The notes: a model not told the origin generated them from the letters alone. DNA of 64,000 nt from Bryoerythrophyllum caledonicum (GCA_963971425.1 OZ020525.1:14390187-14454186); one strand, 5' to 3'. Numbered from the stretch's first letter, positions 21,401-32,669 are shown. Translations and numbers: made by a program.

Positions 21401-24078
21401 AAACACCAGAATATATATCTCCATATGATGAATCCTTAAGACATTATACTATAGCTTCTCAAAGCAATATAGACATCAACGTAAAACAACCAAATCACAT
21501 TGATAACCAATTTCCATCACTTACAATTGCAAAGTCTTTAGAAAGTGGTAAAAATGATGTACTACCAATAAAATTAGAAAATATTGATGAACAACATTCA
21601 AATAATAATATGCCCAAAACACCACAATGTACATGCTTCAAACACCCCAATAACATGCTTAAAACACCACAATATACATCTCAATATGATGAATCCTTAA
21701 GACAACATTCTATGATTAGAAAAAATGATATAAACATGAATAATTCAATTTGTCAAGATCTAAGTTTTCATCCTATTATCTTAGATGAAAAGAGGAATCT
21801 GGGTGATAAGTATGAATTCACACGTCAAACAATTTTTTCATCTCATCGTGAAGATGAAGAAATTTCCACTCACTCATTTGAAAATGAATGTAGATATCCT
21901 AAAGATCAAGTTTGTAACACTTCACAATGTCAATGTAGAGTTAGTCATGTACATTGGGATTCTAGTTCATCTTCAAATTGTGAAGAACAATCACCTTCGA
22001 GGCCAATTGTACCTACTTTGCAAATTACAAATGAGATTAGTACTCCATGTGAGTCACTAGCAAACGAGATAAGCACTCCATGTGAGTTAGTAACAAATGA
22101 GATTAGCACTCCATGCGAGTTACTAATAAATGAAATTAGCACTCCATGTGAGGCATTAACAAATGAGAATAGCACTCCATCTGAGTCATTTACAAATGAG
22201 ATTAGCACTGAATGTGAGTCATTTACAAATGATATTAGCACTTCATGTGGGTTACTAATAAATGAGATTAGTACTCCATGTGAGCCATTAACAAATGAGA
22301 TTAGCACTGAATGCGAGGCATTAACAAATGAGATTAGCACTCCATGTAAGTCACTAATTGAGATAGCAAAGACACCGAAAGATTATTTGTCATCCATGGA
22401 TCATCCTATTTGTTCTATATCAAGTCGCTCTGAAGAACAACAATTACCCTTTGAACAATTAGATTTTGATGAAAACCGTAGAAATGACAAAAATGTGCAA
22501 GAGTTAATGCATCCATTAGTTCTTGAATCTTTGCAATCCAAAGAATCTTTTCATGAAGAGTTGTTATCAACAACAAATAAATCAAATGATGACAAGATAG
22601 ACACCTCTAAGACTTTAAGTGCAACAAAGTCTTTTACTTCAAATCCTTTAGACTACACTGATTTTCAAAATACAATCCAAAATGTTGTTCAAAATCAATA
22701 TGACGACAAGACAACAAATGATTTTTCAACACGTCAAGGTCGTTATGATCAAGAATTAAGTGAAATAATAGTTGAAGTACCCAAATTGCCTACAAATGAA
22801 AATAAAATTGTAGATTTAGTCCAACCACCATCCTTTGTTTCAAATTCTATGTCATTATCTCAAATTCTACCAAATAGAATACAAAAAACACTAACTAGTC
22901 AAGATCAAAATATAACTTCCAATTGTAAATTAACAAATCAAAATGAGAATACAATGAGGGAGCCTCAGTCCATATTAGAAAATCACATTAATGTTTTGAA
23001 AGGTGATGTTGAATCAAATACATTGCCTTCATCATACAATGAACCCATGTTTGTGCAAAATTATACAATACAAGATAATGAAATTCAATTGGTGGCATCG
23101 AACACATCAATGGAAAAAGATACAATTCAACATCACATTGTATCAAATTCAAAATTTCAAGATGAATTGAATGATTTCGATCGACAACATCACAATGACT
23201 TACCACATCATACAATGGAAACATCACCAACAAATATTGAAAACCTTCAAAATGCCTTTGATGGCATATGTTTCATTTCACATGATTCAGCTAATAAAAC
23301 AAACTATAGGTTAAGAAAATATTCAAGAGACAAAATTAATTTATATGAGTTAAACAATTTGCAACAAAGATCTATACCGATATCCATGTCAAGAACTCCT
23401 ATTTACTCTAGCTTTCAAGATAGGAAAGTTGAATCATTGGCAAATATACAATCACCAAGAACTAAAGTATCTAAAGCCGATCAAGAAATGTTTAAAAAAT
23501 GTAAGGTTGATATTGTTGAAGACAATATCAACAATGGTGCATTTAATTATGACAATGGTGCATTCAACAATAATGCATTTAACAATAACAATGATGCGTT
23601 TGATTATGACAATGGTGCATTCAAAAATGATGCATCTAATATTAACAATGATGCACTTATTAATAACAATGATGCATTTAATAATGAAAATGCATTTAAT
23701 AACAACTATGCATTTAGTAACAACAAGTATGCATTTAATAATAACAATGATGCATTTAATAATGGTAAAGCATTTAATGACAATTATAAATTTGATACTA
23801 AGAATCCATCAAATAATAACAATGATGTATTTAATAATGAATACCATAACCAAATATATGAAGATAATTCAAGGGAAGCAATAGATGACATAAGTTTGGA
23901 AAAAATGGAATTTGATGAAAACTTTAAAGTAAATCCTAAACCTTCATCCATTGGCCAAAGTGAAAAAGAAGAAACATCAAATGTCTTATATCAGCCTACT
24001 GTAGACTTAGTTAAGAAAAAGAAGAAGAAAAAGAAGAAAAAGAAGAAGAAGACCGACCTCCAAAGTATGCTTGCTTGA
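18427..24078 (+). CDS. XRCC4-like DNA-repair protein with a giant low-complexity C-terminal extension (4 predicted exons)
   Basis: XRCC4 is the scaffold that binds DNA ligase IV in non-homologous end joining in the nucleus. Predicted exons: 18427-18631, 18808-18963 (or 18935), 19288-19422, 20242-24078. Exons 1-2 read KGTWYPTHFILSVLDGHDTW and, after a phase-matched intron, ATEEFVAHEAIALGMDVEEL, the XRCC4 head. Exon 3 (IDKTLGERHTIKL, MLKHLVDTNTRQQ) matches the end of the head. Exon 4 opens with a coiled coil (EELAKKNRAIQRMAAEIHEL), where the ligase IV-binding helix belongs. It then continues for about 1,200 Asn/Ser/Asp-rich residues, far longer than known plant XRCC4s (about 250-300). The strongest exon-2 donor (CAT|GTATGT) does not match the exon-3 phase, so a weaker donor, a missed mini-exon or decay must be assumed. 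One open 3.8-kb exon in AT-rich DNA argues against long neutrality. Confidence 0.65.
19690..20125. mobile_element. piggyBac-like MITE inside intron 3 of the XRCC4-like gene
   Basis: Left: TTGA then CCCTTAAAGGCCTGTGACATT (19690 onward). Right: the inverse GGGCCTTTAGGAT followed by TTAA (20126-20129). The termini match those of the large element at 33794-48473 (CCCTAAAGGCCC). No coding capacity. Confidence 0.55.
22027..22356 (+). repeat. ten tandem 33-bp coding repeats (11 residues each)
   Basis: Inside exon 4 of the XRCC4-like gene. Each unit encodes a variant of TNEISTPCESL, residues about 595-704 counted from the ATG at 20245. All ten units keep exactly 33 bp and the frame. Substitutions vary between units, so the array is not a very recent expansion. 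Confidence 0.95.
23520..23850 (+). repeat. Asn-rich imperfect repeats (NNDAFN / NGAFN) in the same exon
   Basis: Irregular units built on AATGATGCATTTAATAA encode runs of Asn and Asp with a recurring Ala-Phe. Composition resembles prion-like, low-complexity domains. Unit length varies in multiples of three, so the frame survives. Confidence 0.85.
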
Positions 24079-24110
24079 ATAAAGTGTCTATTTCTTCCTT
24101 GGTTATGCCT
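24013..24110 (-). mobile_element. fragment of a retroelement 3' tail forming the end of the XRCC4-like ORF
   Basis: The plus strand reads a GAA/GAAA-rich run, then GACCGACCTCC...TTGAATAAAGTGTCTATTTC. This aligns base by base with the tails at 34606 and 56082 ((GAA)n, CGCCGGTCTCC...GGCGTGAATAAAGTGTCTATTC). It is the antisense of a severely 5'-truncated dual-endonuclease retroelement. The host frame reads through it as poly-Lys plus TDLQSMLA and uses its stop. Confidence 0.75.
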
Positions 24111-25118
24111 TCAATAGTGAAGTTGCAATGGCATCAAGTAATGATGGTCAATCAAACGATATAAACTGATAGTGATGACTCCAACAAAAATGCTTTATGT
24201 GTAGCTCGAATATGTTTTATTTCCCCCCAGAAACAATGCAACAAATACTCCAAACATAAAGAATTTGTCACCAAATTTTCCATCAGCACAAAATGGAGTT
24301 TGTGCATCATAGAATTTCAAGAACCCTAAATTTAGGAGAGGAATTCAATTTTGAGAAAATTTGGATAAGTACACCACGAAATAGGAAGGGAAGCTATCAA
24401 AACATAAATCAACATTCCTTCAATGGTTACTTTTGACATCTCTTTGTCAAAAAAGTATTTTTTTGACATAGTGATTTGGAAACAATAGGTATCACATGAG
24501 TATTACATGGGTATCACCTAAGTAATACATGTATATCATTTAGGCATTATACACATAGCACCTTGACATTACATGGGTAATCACCTAGATAAAAAAACCA
24601 AATTTTCCAAAATTTTGAACAACTCTCAATTTTGAATTAATTATGTACAAAAGCGACCACAACATAAGGTACGACGAATTTTGATTGTCTATGACTCAAC
24701 CATCAAGATTTGTCCACATTCGCCTACATCTCATGCACCAATTGCAATTTCCCCGATTAAGTTTTGACCAATTGAATTGTGCTTTCAATCAACATTTCAA
24801 ACTCGCCGCAAAAACCACTGTCATTGTTGAAGGATTAACTAAAGGATAGTTTCCATGAAACCATCTAGAAAGAACATGGAAACTAGCACAAAAAACAACA
24901 ATTAAGAGGATTTCAAAAAAGACATAAAGAAATCTCATTCCATTAACCTCCCAAAAATAATACAAAATTTGCAAGAAAAAAAATTGCATTTCAATTCATG
25001 ATTAAGGTACGCCCTTCATTGGAGGATAAAAAGTGCATAAAAGGGCGTCCCTGTCTCCATCTTGAACCATAATAATGTGTATGGCACATGAGAACCAATC
25101 CAGAAGAAGTTGGAGTCC
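24110..25118. other. intergenic, no gene seen
   Basis: AT-rich sequence with short frames only. Its right part is the 3' flank of the minus-strand PUS7 gene. Confidence 0.5.
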
Positions 25119-25120
25119 AA

Positions 25121-25144
25121 CTTTAGGGTTTAGGGTTTAGGGTT
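25121..25144 (+). repeat. telomere-like tract (TTTAGGG x3) in the PUS7 3' flank
   Basis: CTTTAGGGTTTAGGGTTTAGGGTTGG lies 11 bp beyond the PUS7 stop codon, i.e. in its probable 3' UTR. Further CCCTAAA tracts lie beyond the other end of the gene. Confidence 0.85.
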
Positions 25145-25154
25145 GGCAATTCAC

Positions 25155-28100
25155 TTATGTCGGCTTCAGTGTTGCAGCCACTGTTGGCTCATCATTCAGA
25201 GTCTTGTGAAATGCAACCTGCTCCCAAACCAGCAACCCAAATCAAAAACACATTAATCTCATTTCAAAAATCCAAGAGTGTTTAACAACTTTCAAACACA
25301 AGATTACTTGCAAAGCCATCCAAATTTTCAATAAGATAACCCCATTTTATTTTCATTTTAAATCAATTTAATATCACCTCTAAATAGTTCTCAAAAGAGC
25401 TCAAAGGTGAGAAAGGCAGCTAACATTCATGGTATCTTATGCAGACTCTTTTTCACTCTTTTTCACTCTCTCACTCTCACAAACGGCTAAAAATACTTTG
25501 CTTTGAAATAAAAAAGGGCACCTACTGATACAAAAACTACAATAACCCCCTTGGTAACCAACCAAATCCAATTACCAACAGCTATAAAATTGGGGTATAT
25601 CCAACCAACTTCCATCCCATTACCACCCATTCACCCTTCCAAACAAAGATTTGCTATCAGTCAAGACCCCTAGCTTTTGGTCGGCGCTTTCAGGGTACCT
25701 ATTGATGGCCACCAGCTAAACATGGCACCACACTTTGAAAATTCATAACTAATTCACATTTTCTCGGAAAAATATGAAATCACTTGAGTTGAAATTGTAA
25801 TCCAATTGACTATCACAGAAAAAGGAATGTATTATTATATGCTCCTTTCCTTTCAGCACATTACTTAACTTGTTGGGTATGAGGGGGTTTCCGTATAATC
25901 TATCAAAAGAGGAATATCTTATTGAAACTTTGGGTGCCTTATCAGATGACTCTACGCTTGATGATATTCAAGCAAGGGAAGGAGATGACTCTACGCTTGA
26001 TGATATTCAAGCAAGGGAAGGAGATGAGGCGCCTTACCGAGGTGGAGATTTTCATGAGCTCCCTCAGAGCCATCGTTGCGTAACAAGATGCAGGAAGAGT
26101 GAAGCTCAGCTGTGCAGCTGTTTGCTCCTTTACTTCCGAGTCTTTACAGGCTTCTTCAGGTGCCTCTTCAGGTGCAGGCTTCTTCTGAAGCCTGTCGAGA
26201 TCTGTCTCAGCCAATGCTTTTGTTGGATCTGTGTACTTCAATATTTTCCTGGCCATTACAACATTCAAGAGAATTTAGCGACGTCCACACGTAATACGAA
26301 AGCCTGTGCTATCAGGAGAAGAAACTCACCACTCCAAGTCTACTGGCTTCTGAAGAAACAGCCTGTAAGCTCCTGGTAGTTGTGGCAAGGCGAACTCCCT
26401 GATCACAAAGAAAAAAACATAAAAATGAAACTATACAGTGTCAGGTTGGTTTTCCAGTTTTCGTACAAATAAAAAAAAACCATCCATGTAAGCAAGTACT
26501 TTTGGTTAATTATTCCAACATGCCTCTTGAACGCCGATTCTATTGATTACTTTACTTAACAACAAAAAAGGTTTCAAAAGGAACTCAGTAGTCCTTAGAA
26601 ACCTGCAAAAAGGAAGAACAGGACACTCACTTCACATTATGCGTACAACTGTGTAGATCCACGGAGTCCTGCAAGATGTCAAATGTGTGAACACACCCAA
26701 GCTCAGTTAGGTCGTGTGGAGGATGCATGTAAGGGACTAGAGTGAACTTGACTATTGAAGGTTGAACAGGACCAGGAATAGAGTTCCATCCAATTGCTAG
26801 TGATTCAAGATAACACCATTCTCTTAAGAAGAAAAATTAAAGTAAAGTGGACCTTCTGCGCCAAATCGCGGTAGACATCTGCGGTGTCGTTTGCTGGGTA
26901 AAGAGTTGAGCCCCTGTCAACAAAAAATGTCCAAGTGATTAGATTTCATGTATCTTGGATGTGATAGTAACATCACTACCGCAATCTCAACCATCGGTCT
27001 GATATTGGTCAAACCAGAAATATATCCAAAGAGGGTATCAAACAGCAGTTATAAGATAAAGTTACATTACATAATGGATAAAAAGTTCAAGCATATTACC
27101 CTGGTAAAGGAAGCAGCACATCCGAGATACTGTACCTCCCTGACGCGACATCTTCTGCAGTCAACCACTGTAAAGGAAAGTAGAATTAGAAGTTTCATTT
27201 CATAACCTTGTAGTGCGGTTGACTCGTCACAACGATATGAAAGTACCTTGATTTTGTTGCGAGCTTCGGCAGGAACATCAGCATCCACCACATCATCAAT
27301 TGCAGCCTCAGGAACTGGTACAACAGAGGATTCAACGGTCTCTGCTTTTGGCACCTCCAAAACTTCAGCGTCCTTGTCATAAACGAGATCTCCGACGACT
27401 ACTTTGTCAACCCCTGCACGCCAATTGGACAAGAATGATTTGTCAGGGTTTATCTAGTTCGGGATTTTTATGTCTGTAAACGAGCTTTGGCCTTGATTAC
27501 TGCAAATAAAGAATCCAACTTCTTGATTATTAACACCTTTCGCCAGAAAAAGATTTCAATGAGTAAAAAATTGGAACATACCATGAGTCTTTGCACGGTG
27601 ACTCGCTGCGTGATTCCAGAGAAAGCTTTGGTAGCTGTGCACGTACCTGATCACATAAACTAGTTGTTAGAGGGCATCACTTTGATACTATACAGAGCAC
27701 TTGAACAAGTGCAACAAAATACAACTATGTGTCCTGAGAAGTAGTACACAAAGATTCAATATGGAAGATAGCATGACTCTCATGATAAGGTGAAAAGTGT
27801 GAGATTTACATCAGTCGTAAAGTCCTAGGAATAGTGTTGATAGCTTGCAGATAGTTTTTGGGATCACGCTTTAGGTACGTAAGCTGCCAGAACCTCATGA
27901 CACCCAAAAATTAAACTCTGTTCTCTTGAAATGAACTACTGCTCACCATCCTACAAAGGTCAAGCAACATACAACGAAGGAGGAATTCGGAAAATAAAGA
28001 TCCATAAAGCACTTACAAGGGCACGCTCTGCAGTTAAGTAACGAGGAAATCGTTGCAATGCCCCGTCAACATTCCCTGTTTTCTTGAAATACTCTCGTGC

Positions 28101-31100
28101 TTCCTTGACCTCTGGTTGATGTGTTACTCATGTCAAGGAGCTCTCATAGAACGGGAGCACATATTTGCCAGTGCCCACAATCAATACGTTGTACCATTAT
28201 CAACTTCACGTCTCAACAGAACCAAAAAATAGAAGGAAAATATCATCTAAGACAGGATATCTCCTTCTCGAGGGTCCAATATTAGACTAGCTGCTGCCTT
28301 CCACTCTCCTCTGAGTAAAGCAGCTCCAACACTATGTGTAGGTATGGATCCACTTCCAAATCGCTGCAAAGGAAAGCCATAAAAAAGGGGGGTTTAAGAT
28401 ACTTGTAAAAAATTTGGTTGACGATAACACATAACATACTACATATAGCTACGTTTTTAAGAACATAAACAGGGGTCAGTGTATCCTACTTGTAGACCGA
28501 AGTAGTTGATGAAGCCACTCTCTCCAAGAGCTTTCACAGCATTTTCAATACTCGAGTCACTCTCTGCTACAACACCTCTGTCACACGCGCACAAAAACAT
28601 AACCTGACACGTTATTACTAAGATTTCAATGCATCGTCAGTCTAATAAGTAACAAGTGGCTGTCACCAATCTATACTCACACCGGAAAATCACAAGATAG
28701 AGTCGAGAAAGCCATCTCACCGCAATGTGATAGTGAATCGGTTACCGGACAACATTCCCAGCACCAATGCTCTATCCACGTAGCTGCAAGCAAAAGAAAG
28801 CAATCGCTGTCATAAATTGGTGATCTGAAACTTCACAAATGTCAAGTCTGGAATGCGCGTTCACCGAAAGGAAGATGAAATGATCAATCAACACATGCAA
28901 CTTTTCTTCAGAAAATGCACCTAAAATTTCCAACTTTGATACCAAATAGGCGCTGGTTCAAAGCTGCCATTCTTGCTGCTGATTGCTTGAAAACGGTTGC
29001 CTGAAAAGAAGGGAGTCAAAACTTTAGAAGAACTTGACCATGACTTTTCTGGTCTATCCAAAAACAATTTAATTTAAACCTCTGCTAGAAGAAGATTCTG
29101 TTGAATTTCGACCTGCTGAGTTGTAATAGCTCTCTTGTCCTTGGTTCCAGCGAATCCAAAATTCTTCGGCTGTCAAAGTAAGAAAAGTTATCAGAAACTG
29201 GTAAGGGTAAGAAAAAGGTATAAACAGAATGTATTAAATGAACCAATAAAAAAGAGAAGAGCCACAGATAAGGCAGGAAGAAAAAAAGAAAAAAACCTGA
29301 ACATGAAGCATTCTGCCGATGACAGTCAAAGCATCTTGAGTGTCCTTGTTCTCCTTGTAGAGATAGAACCTAATTTCCAAATCAAGCATGAACGTTATCA
29401 ACTGGCTAAAGCATATCAAATGACACTATTCATCTACATTAGTGACATTATTCATATATCACTCATGAAGTACTTTGCTGGACCACTCTTGACATCTAGT
29501 GTTAGCGGTTTACAGCTAGTATTGACCTGGACAATAAGAATACTTGACACTGATTATGATTTTTAGCGTAGTTTCCACGTCGACTACAACGCAATAAATG
29601 ACAGATAAAAGTGAGGAAGTTTTGGGAACACACCGTAGGAATTTGGGGCGCTCGCTTGGCCAACCATCTGATCCACGTGCATCATAAGGTTGGTCAGAGT
29701 CACCTTCACCGGTCTTCTGGCGCTTATTATTACTGTTATCCCTGTCCCGGCCTCGACCCCGACCACCGCCATGCTCTCTTCCACGCTTCTGTAAGCCACG
29801 CCCTCCTCCACCTCCTCCTCCTCCCTGATTTCCACCCGCATAATGTCTCAGACGAATGCACTTCTCCGTTGATGATGCTCCATCCACAGTGTCTGATGTG
29901 AGAAACGTCAACCGGCTCTTGAAGAAAGCGTGAATCGTCTGCAGAGAACAGCTTAATCACATCAAGAAAGGATCCTTCGAACACAAGTATCCTTCTCTTG
30001 CTGTGCATACTGAACATAGGTGATGCTGTAAAGCTCATTAGAGTACTGTAATCTACTCTGCTTGTATGAAGTTATTTGTAGAAGCTTGAAAAAGATACCC
30101 CTCTTTTTCATAGAAATCAGCTCTTGATCTAAAACCAGCTCACAGGAGAGAAGTGTGGCTGATAATCCTGGTTGATCTCATGAGACTGTCTCTGATACTC
30201 TTTCAGAGACGGCTAAAACTACTCTGACGTGTGTTCAGAGACCGCCAAGCTCTTCCATTGACTGAATTGAAGGACTCTGATTGATAGATATTTAGACAAT
30301 GGAGATTTATTGATAATGATTCTTGACCTACCCCACGGTGAGTTTTGTCACTATCCGGGGCCAGCAAGACAGGCGGGACTGGCTCTCCTGGTTTGCAAAT
30401 GGCAATCTGGAGGAGAAGGTCTTCCAGCACTTTGGCGTTGCTCTCCCCCGCGATCTCCTTAAAGGCCAGCACATCTGCAGAGTACTCATCGTTCAAAGAC
30501 TTCGCCTCCGTCTTCTTCTCCTCCGTATCCTTGATCTCTGTAACAGTTTCCTCAGAAACTTTCACTAACTGAATCCTCTCCTGATTCAGAAATCACATTT
30601 CAGGAGACATTTCACATAGAAGCTCAAATCATGATCAGAAAGGCTACAATCTGGTCTTCTCACACAAAAAGACCAGAGTAATAGAAGAGTCATATCCTTA
30701 CCTGTGGAGGAGGTTCCAGATCCGAGAGATGGGTGACATTACCACTGAGGTCCACCTCATTTACAATAAAATCTGAAAATCTGATCAAACGTGCATAGGC
30801 ATCAAGTAATGGCCTTTGCAAAAAAGGAAGTGATACATCCAAAAGTGACTTTCAACTAGTATTTTCATAGAAAAAGCAGGATATTAACCCTTAAACGTCA
30901 GAAGGTACCACTGGTGGCCATAGTATTCTACATCGTCTTTGAACATAATAAGGTTCACATGTTGAAATGACCTCCAAATGAAAGATGCCAGTTGAAAAAT
31001 CTTCAATCCGTGAGTGTAACTCTTGCTAAACTTTTATACTTTTCTGTATTCCACAGAGTAAAATACGTGCCTGAATATACGGTTCCCGACTGACGGTTAA

Positions 31101-31223
31101 GCTCTCTGAAGCAGAAACTTACCTTTGTTTCAGGATACCTCGAAACCCAGGAAGAGTATTCGCATAACTCAAAATCCCGACAGACTCCTCAGTAGACATT
31201 TCTGACACAATTTCACACTTCAT
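25155..31223 (-). CDS. PUS7: multisubstrate pseudouridine synthase 7 (TruD family), 20 exons
   Basis: PUS7 converts uridine to pseudouridine in tRNA, U2 snRNA and mRNA. Minus-strand exons: 31123-31199 (first ATG possibly 31221-31223), 30702-30780, 30332-30568, 29634-29938, 29297-29369, 29080-29169, 28921-29000, 28721-28783, 28490-28577, 28261-28363, 28017-28120, 27810-27883, 27582-27646, 27247-27413, 27100-27167, 26853-26913, 26631-26668, 26330-26398, 26038-26248, 25155-25217. They total 2,115 nt, i.e. 704 residues, with every splice phase matching. Signatures: SYANTLPGFRGILKQR then FSDFIVNEVDLSGNV at the start; FGFAGTKDKRAITTQ with the catalytic Asp; LSGNRFTITLR; GFINYFGLQ-RFG; YVHSYQSFLWN; PGAYRLFLQKP; C-terminal LPASCYATMALRELMK. 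A Gly/Arg-rich, NLS-like insert (GREHGGGRGRGRDRD, NKRQKTGEG) is in exon 4. One intron is U12-type. It appears functional; minor errors at weak donors (exon 16) are possible. Confidence 0.95.
25540..25728 (-). mobile_element. MITE in the last PUS7 intron, same family as 32293-32649
   Basis: Its reverse complement matches 32462-32640 over blocks such as CGACCAAAAG, GGGTCTTGACT, ATAGCAAA and GGTTGGATATACCCCAA. Terminal repeats are not clear in this copy. It sits in the 820-bp intron before the final exon. Confidence 0.6.
25945..26022. repeat. 39-bp perfect tandem duplication next to the exon-19 donor of PUS7
   Basis: Two exact copies of GATGACTCTACGCTTGATGATATTC... start at 25945 and 25984. They lie 15 bp downstream (in transcript sense) of the donor at 26037. 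Retention of this intron would add a 13-residue repeat to the protein. Confidence 0.9.
28121..28260 (-). other. U12-type AT-AC intron of PUS7
   Basis: Minus strand: exon GAAGGAG | ATATCCTGTC ... CTCCTTGACATGAGTAACAC | ATCAACCAG exon. The 5' site matches ATATCCTT in 7 of 8 bases. CTCCTTGAC matches the U12 branch consensus TTCCTTRAC. The branch A lies 12 nt from the terminal AC, the preferred spacing. No GT donor is available at this junction, and the frame joins correctly (EG-D-QPEVKEAREY). Confidence 0.85.
30888..31096. mobile_element. piggyBac-like MITE in the first PUS7 intron
   Basis: TTAA (30884-30887) then CCCTTAAACGTCAG; the right end reads CTGACGG then TTAA (31097-31100). The interior matches the repeats at 1.3 and 16.8-17.25 kb (GTTGAAATGACCTCCAAATGAAAGATG). 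Flanking TTAA on both sides supports piggyBac-type insertion. Confidence 0.65.
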
Positions 31224-31229
31224 GTTAGA

Positions 31230-32290
31230 AACACGCCACACCAAGAATCAAAACATTCTTCACAAAGACACATGTACCACCCTAAACCCTAAACCCTAAC
31301 CCTGAATTCTACCCAAGCAAAATTATAGAAAACAAAGAAACAAACTCTAAAACTGAATTCACCATAAACCCTAAACGTTAATTTCACCCATGACCCCAAA
31401 ACCTGAATTCACCCATTTGTCTCTCTGTTTTCTAGAATTTTGTTTGGGGTCTGACTTCACCATAAACCCTAAACCTGAATTCACCCATTTGTCTCTCTGT
31501 TTTTCACCCGCTTGTCTCTCTGCATTCTAAAATTTTGCTTGGGGTTTGACTACACCATAAACCCTAAATCTGAAGCCACCGATTTCCAAACAACAAAATT
31601 CTAGAAGATTAGCAAGGAGAGACAAACTCTAGAACTAAAATTGCGGACAGTGTGAGGAGTCTACAACTCACAAACGAATTTCGCCATAAACCCGAAGCCC
31701 TGTATTCAACCAATCTCCAATGCGAAGAAAGTCACCACTTAACATAAAAAACCAACCATGGAATAAAAGAACCATGATTGCAAAAAACTCCAACCGCTCA
31801 TTTCTTCAGGAGAATCACCAATTCCACCCTGAACTCTGTATTCAACCAATCTCCAATGCAAGCAAAACCGACGTCTAGACGATATTAAGCCATCCAGATA
31901 CGAGTTCAGCGACAACAACCGCTGCTCGCATTCTCATGAACTCACCAACTGGGAAACCACGCGTCCTCCTCCTCACGGAAATTCTGAAATCCTCGTCCTT
32001 CTTCGTCCAGCGAGGGAGGGGCTTCGTCGATGGCCGTGTTGTGGCAGCGAAGGCTCTGGTGAGGAGAGGTCTCAGTAGCGACAGTAGACCTCTGCCCATG
32101 TAAAAGGCGTCACATTACAAAGGGAAAGCGCAGTTGGGGAGAAGAGCGCGAGGATGGTCTCAGCTGCGGAGGGGCTTAAACCCTAAACCCTAAACCCTGG
32201 TTGTGGGTGGATGAAGGACGAATATCATGATGATAATGAATGTCGTGTGGATCCATGATTGATATGGATCACCTACACTAGTTTACATCA
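31230..32290. promoter_or_regulatory. PUS7 upstream region with telomere-like CCCTAAA tracts
   Basis: ACCCTAAACCCTAAACCCTAACCC lies at about 31280-31303 and AAACCCTAAACCCTAAACCCTGG at about 32179-32201, with isolated ATAAACCCTAAA copies every 60-110 bp between (about 31370-31570) in degenerate tandem units. AAACCCTAA is the telo-box of plant ribosome-biogenesis promoters, which would suit an RNA-modification gene. No other gene is seen here. Confidence 0.5.
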
Positions 32291-32292
32291 AG

Positions 32293-32649
32293 TAAGGTAA
32301 GCCTCCCTAAAACCGACAAGTTAAGGAATGTGCATATATGGAGAGAGGATGTAATTATACTAGTATTTTTCACTCATAGCCAATAGAATTACAATTCCAA
32401 CCCAAGTGATTTCATATTTTTTCGATGAAAACTGAATTAGTAATGAATTTTCAAACTGTGCAGCCATGTTTAGTGGGTGGCCAGCAGTAGGTACCCCCCA
32501 TAACCAACGACCAAAAGTAAGGGTCTTGACTAATAGCAAACCTCCATTTGGAGCTCAGTTGGTGGTAATGGAATGGAAGAGGGTTGGATATACCCCAAGT
32601 TTACAAGTGTTGGCTATGGGTTTTGTTGGTTATGGGGAGGCTTACCTTA
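32293..32649. mobile_element. MITE with perfect 15-bp terminal inverted repeats (357 bp)
   Basis: TAAGGTAAGCCTCCC (32293-32307) is the exact inverse of GGGAGGCTTACCTTA (32635-32649). The GGTAAGCC start inside a TWA trinucleotide would fit PIF/Harbinger, but the flanking trinucleotides (TAA, TTA) are not identical direct repeats. A relative is at 25540. Confidence 0.7.
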
Positions 32650-32669
32650 GTAGTAGTAAGAGCTCTAAC

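Noticed and set aside
22027-22356. CRISPR-like array of 33-bp units
   Set aside because: Units are contiguous without spacers, stay in one coding frame, and lie in a eukaryotic exon.
25870-26379. 169-codon plus-strand protein gene
   Set aside because: It is antisense to PUS7 exons 18-19 and their intron, and partly consists of the 39-bp duplication.
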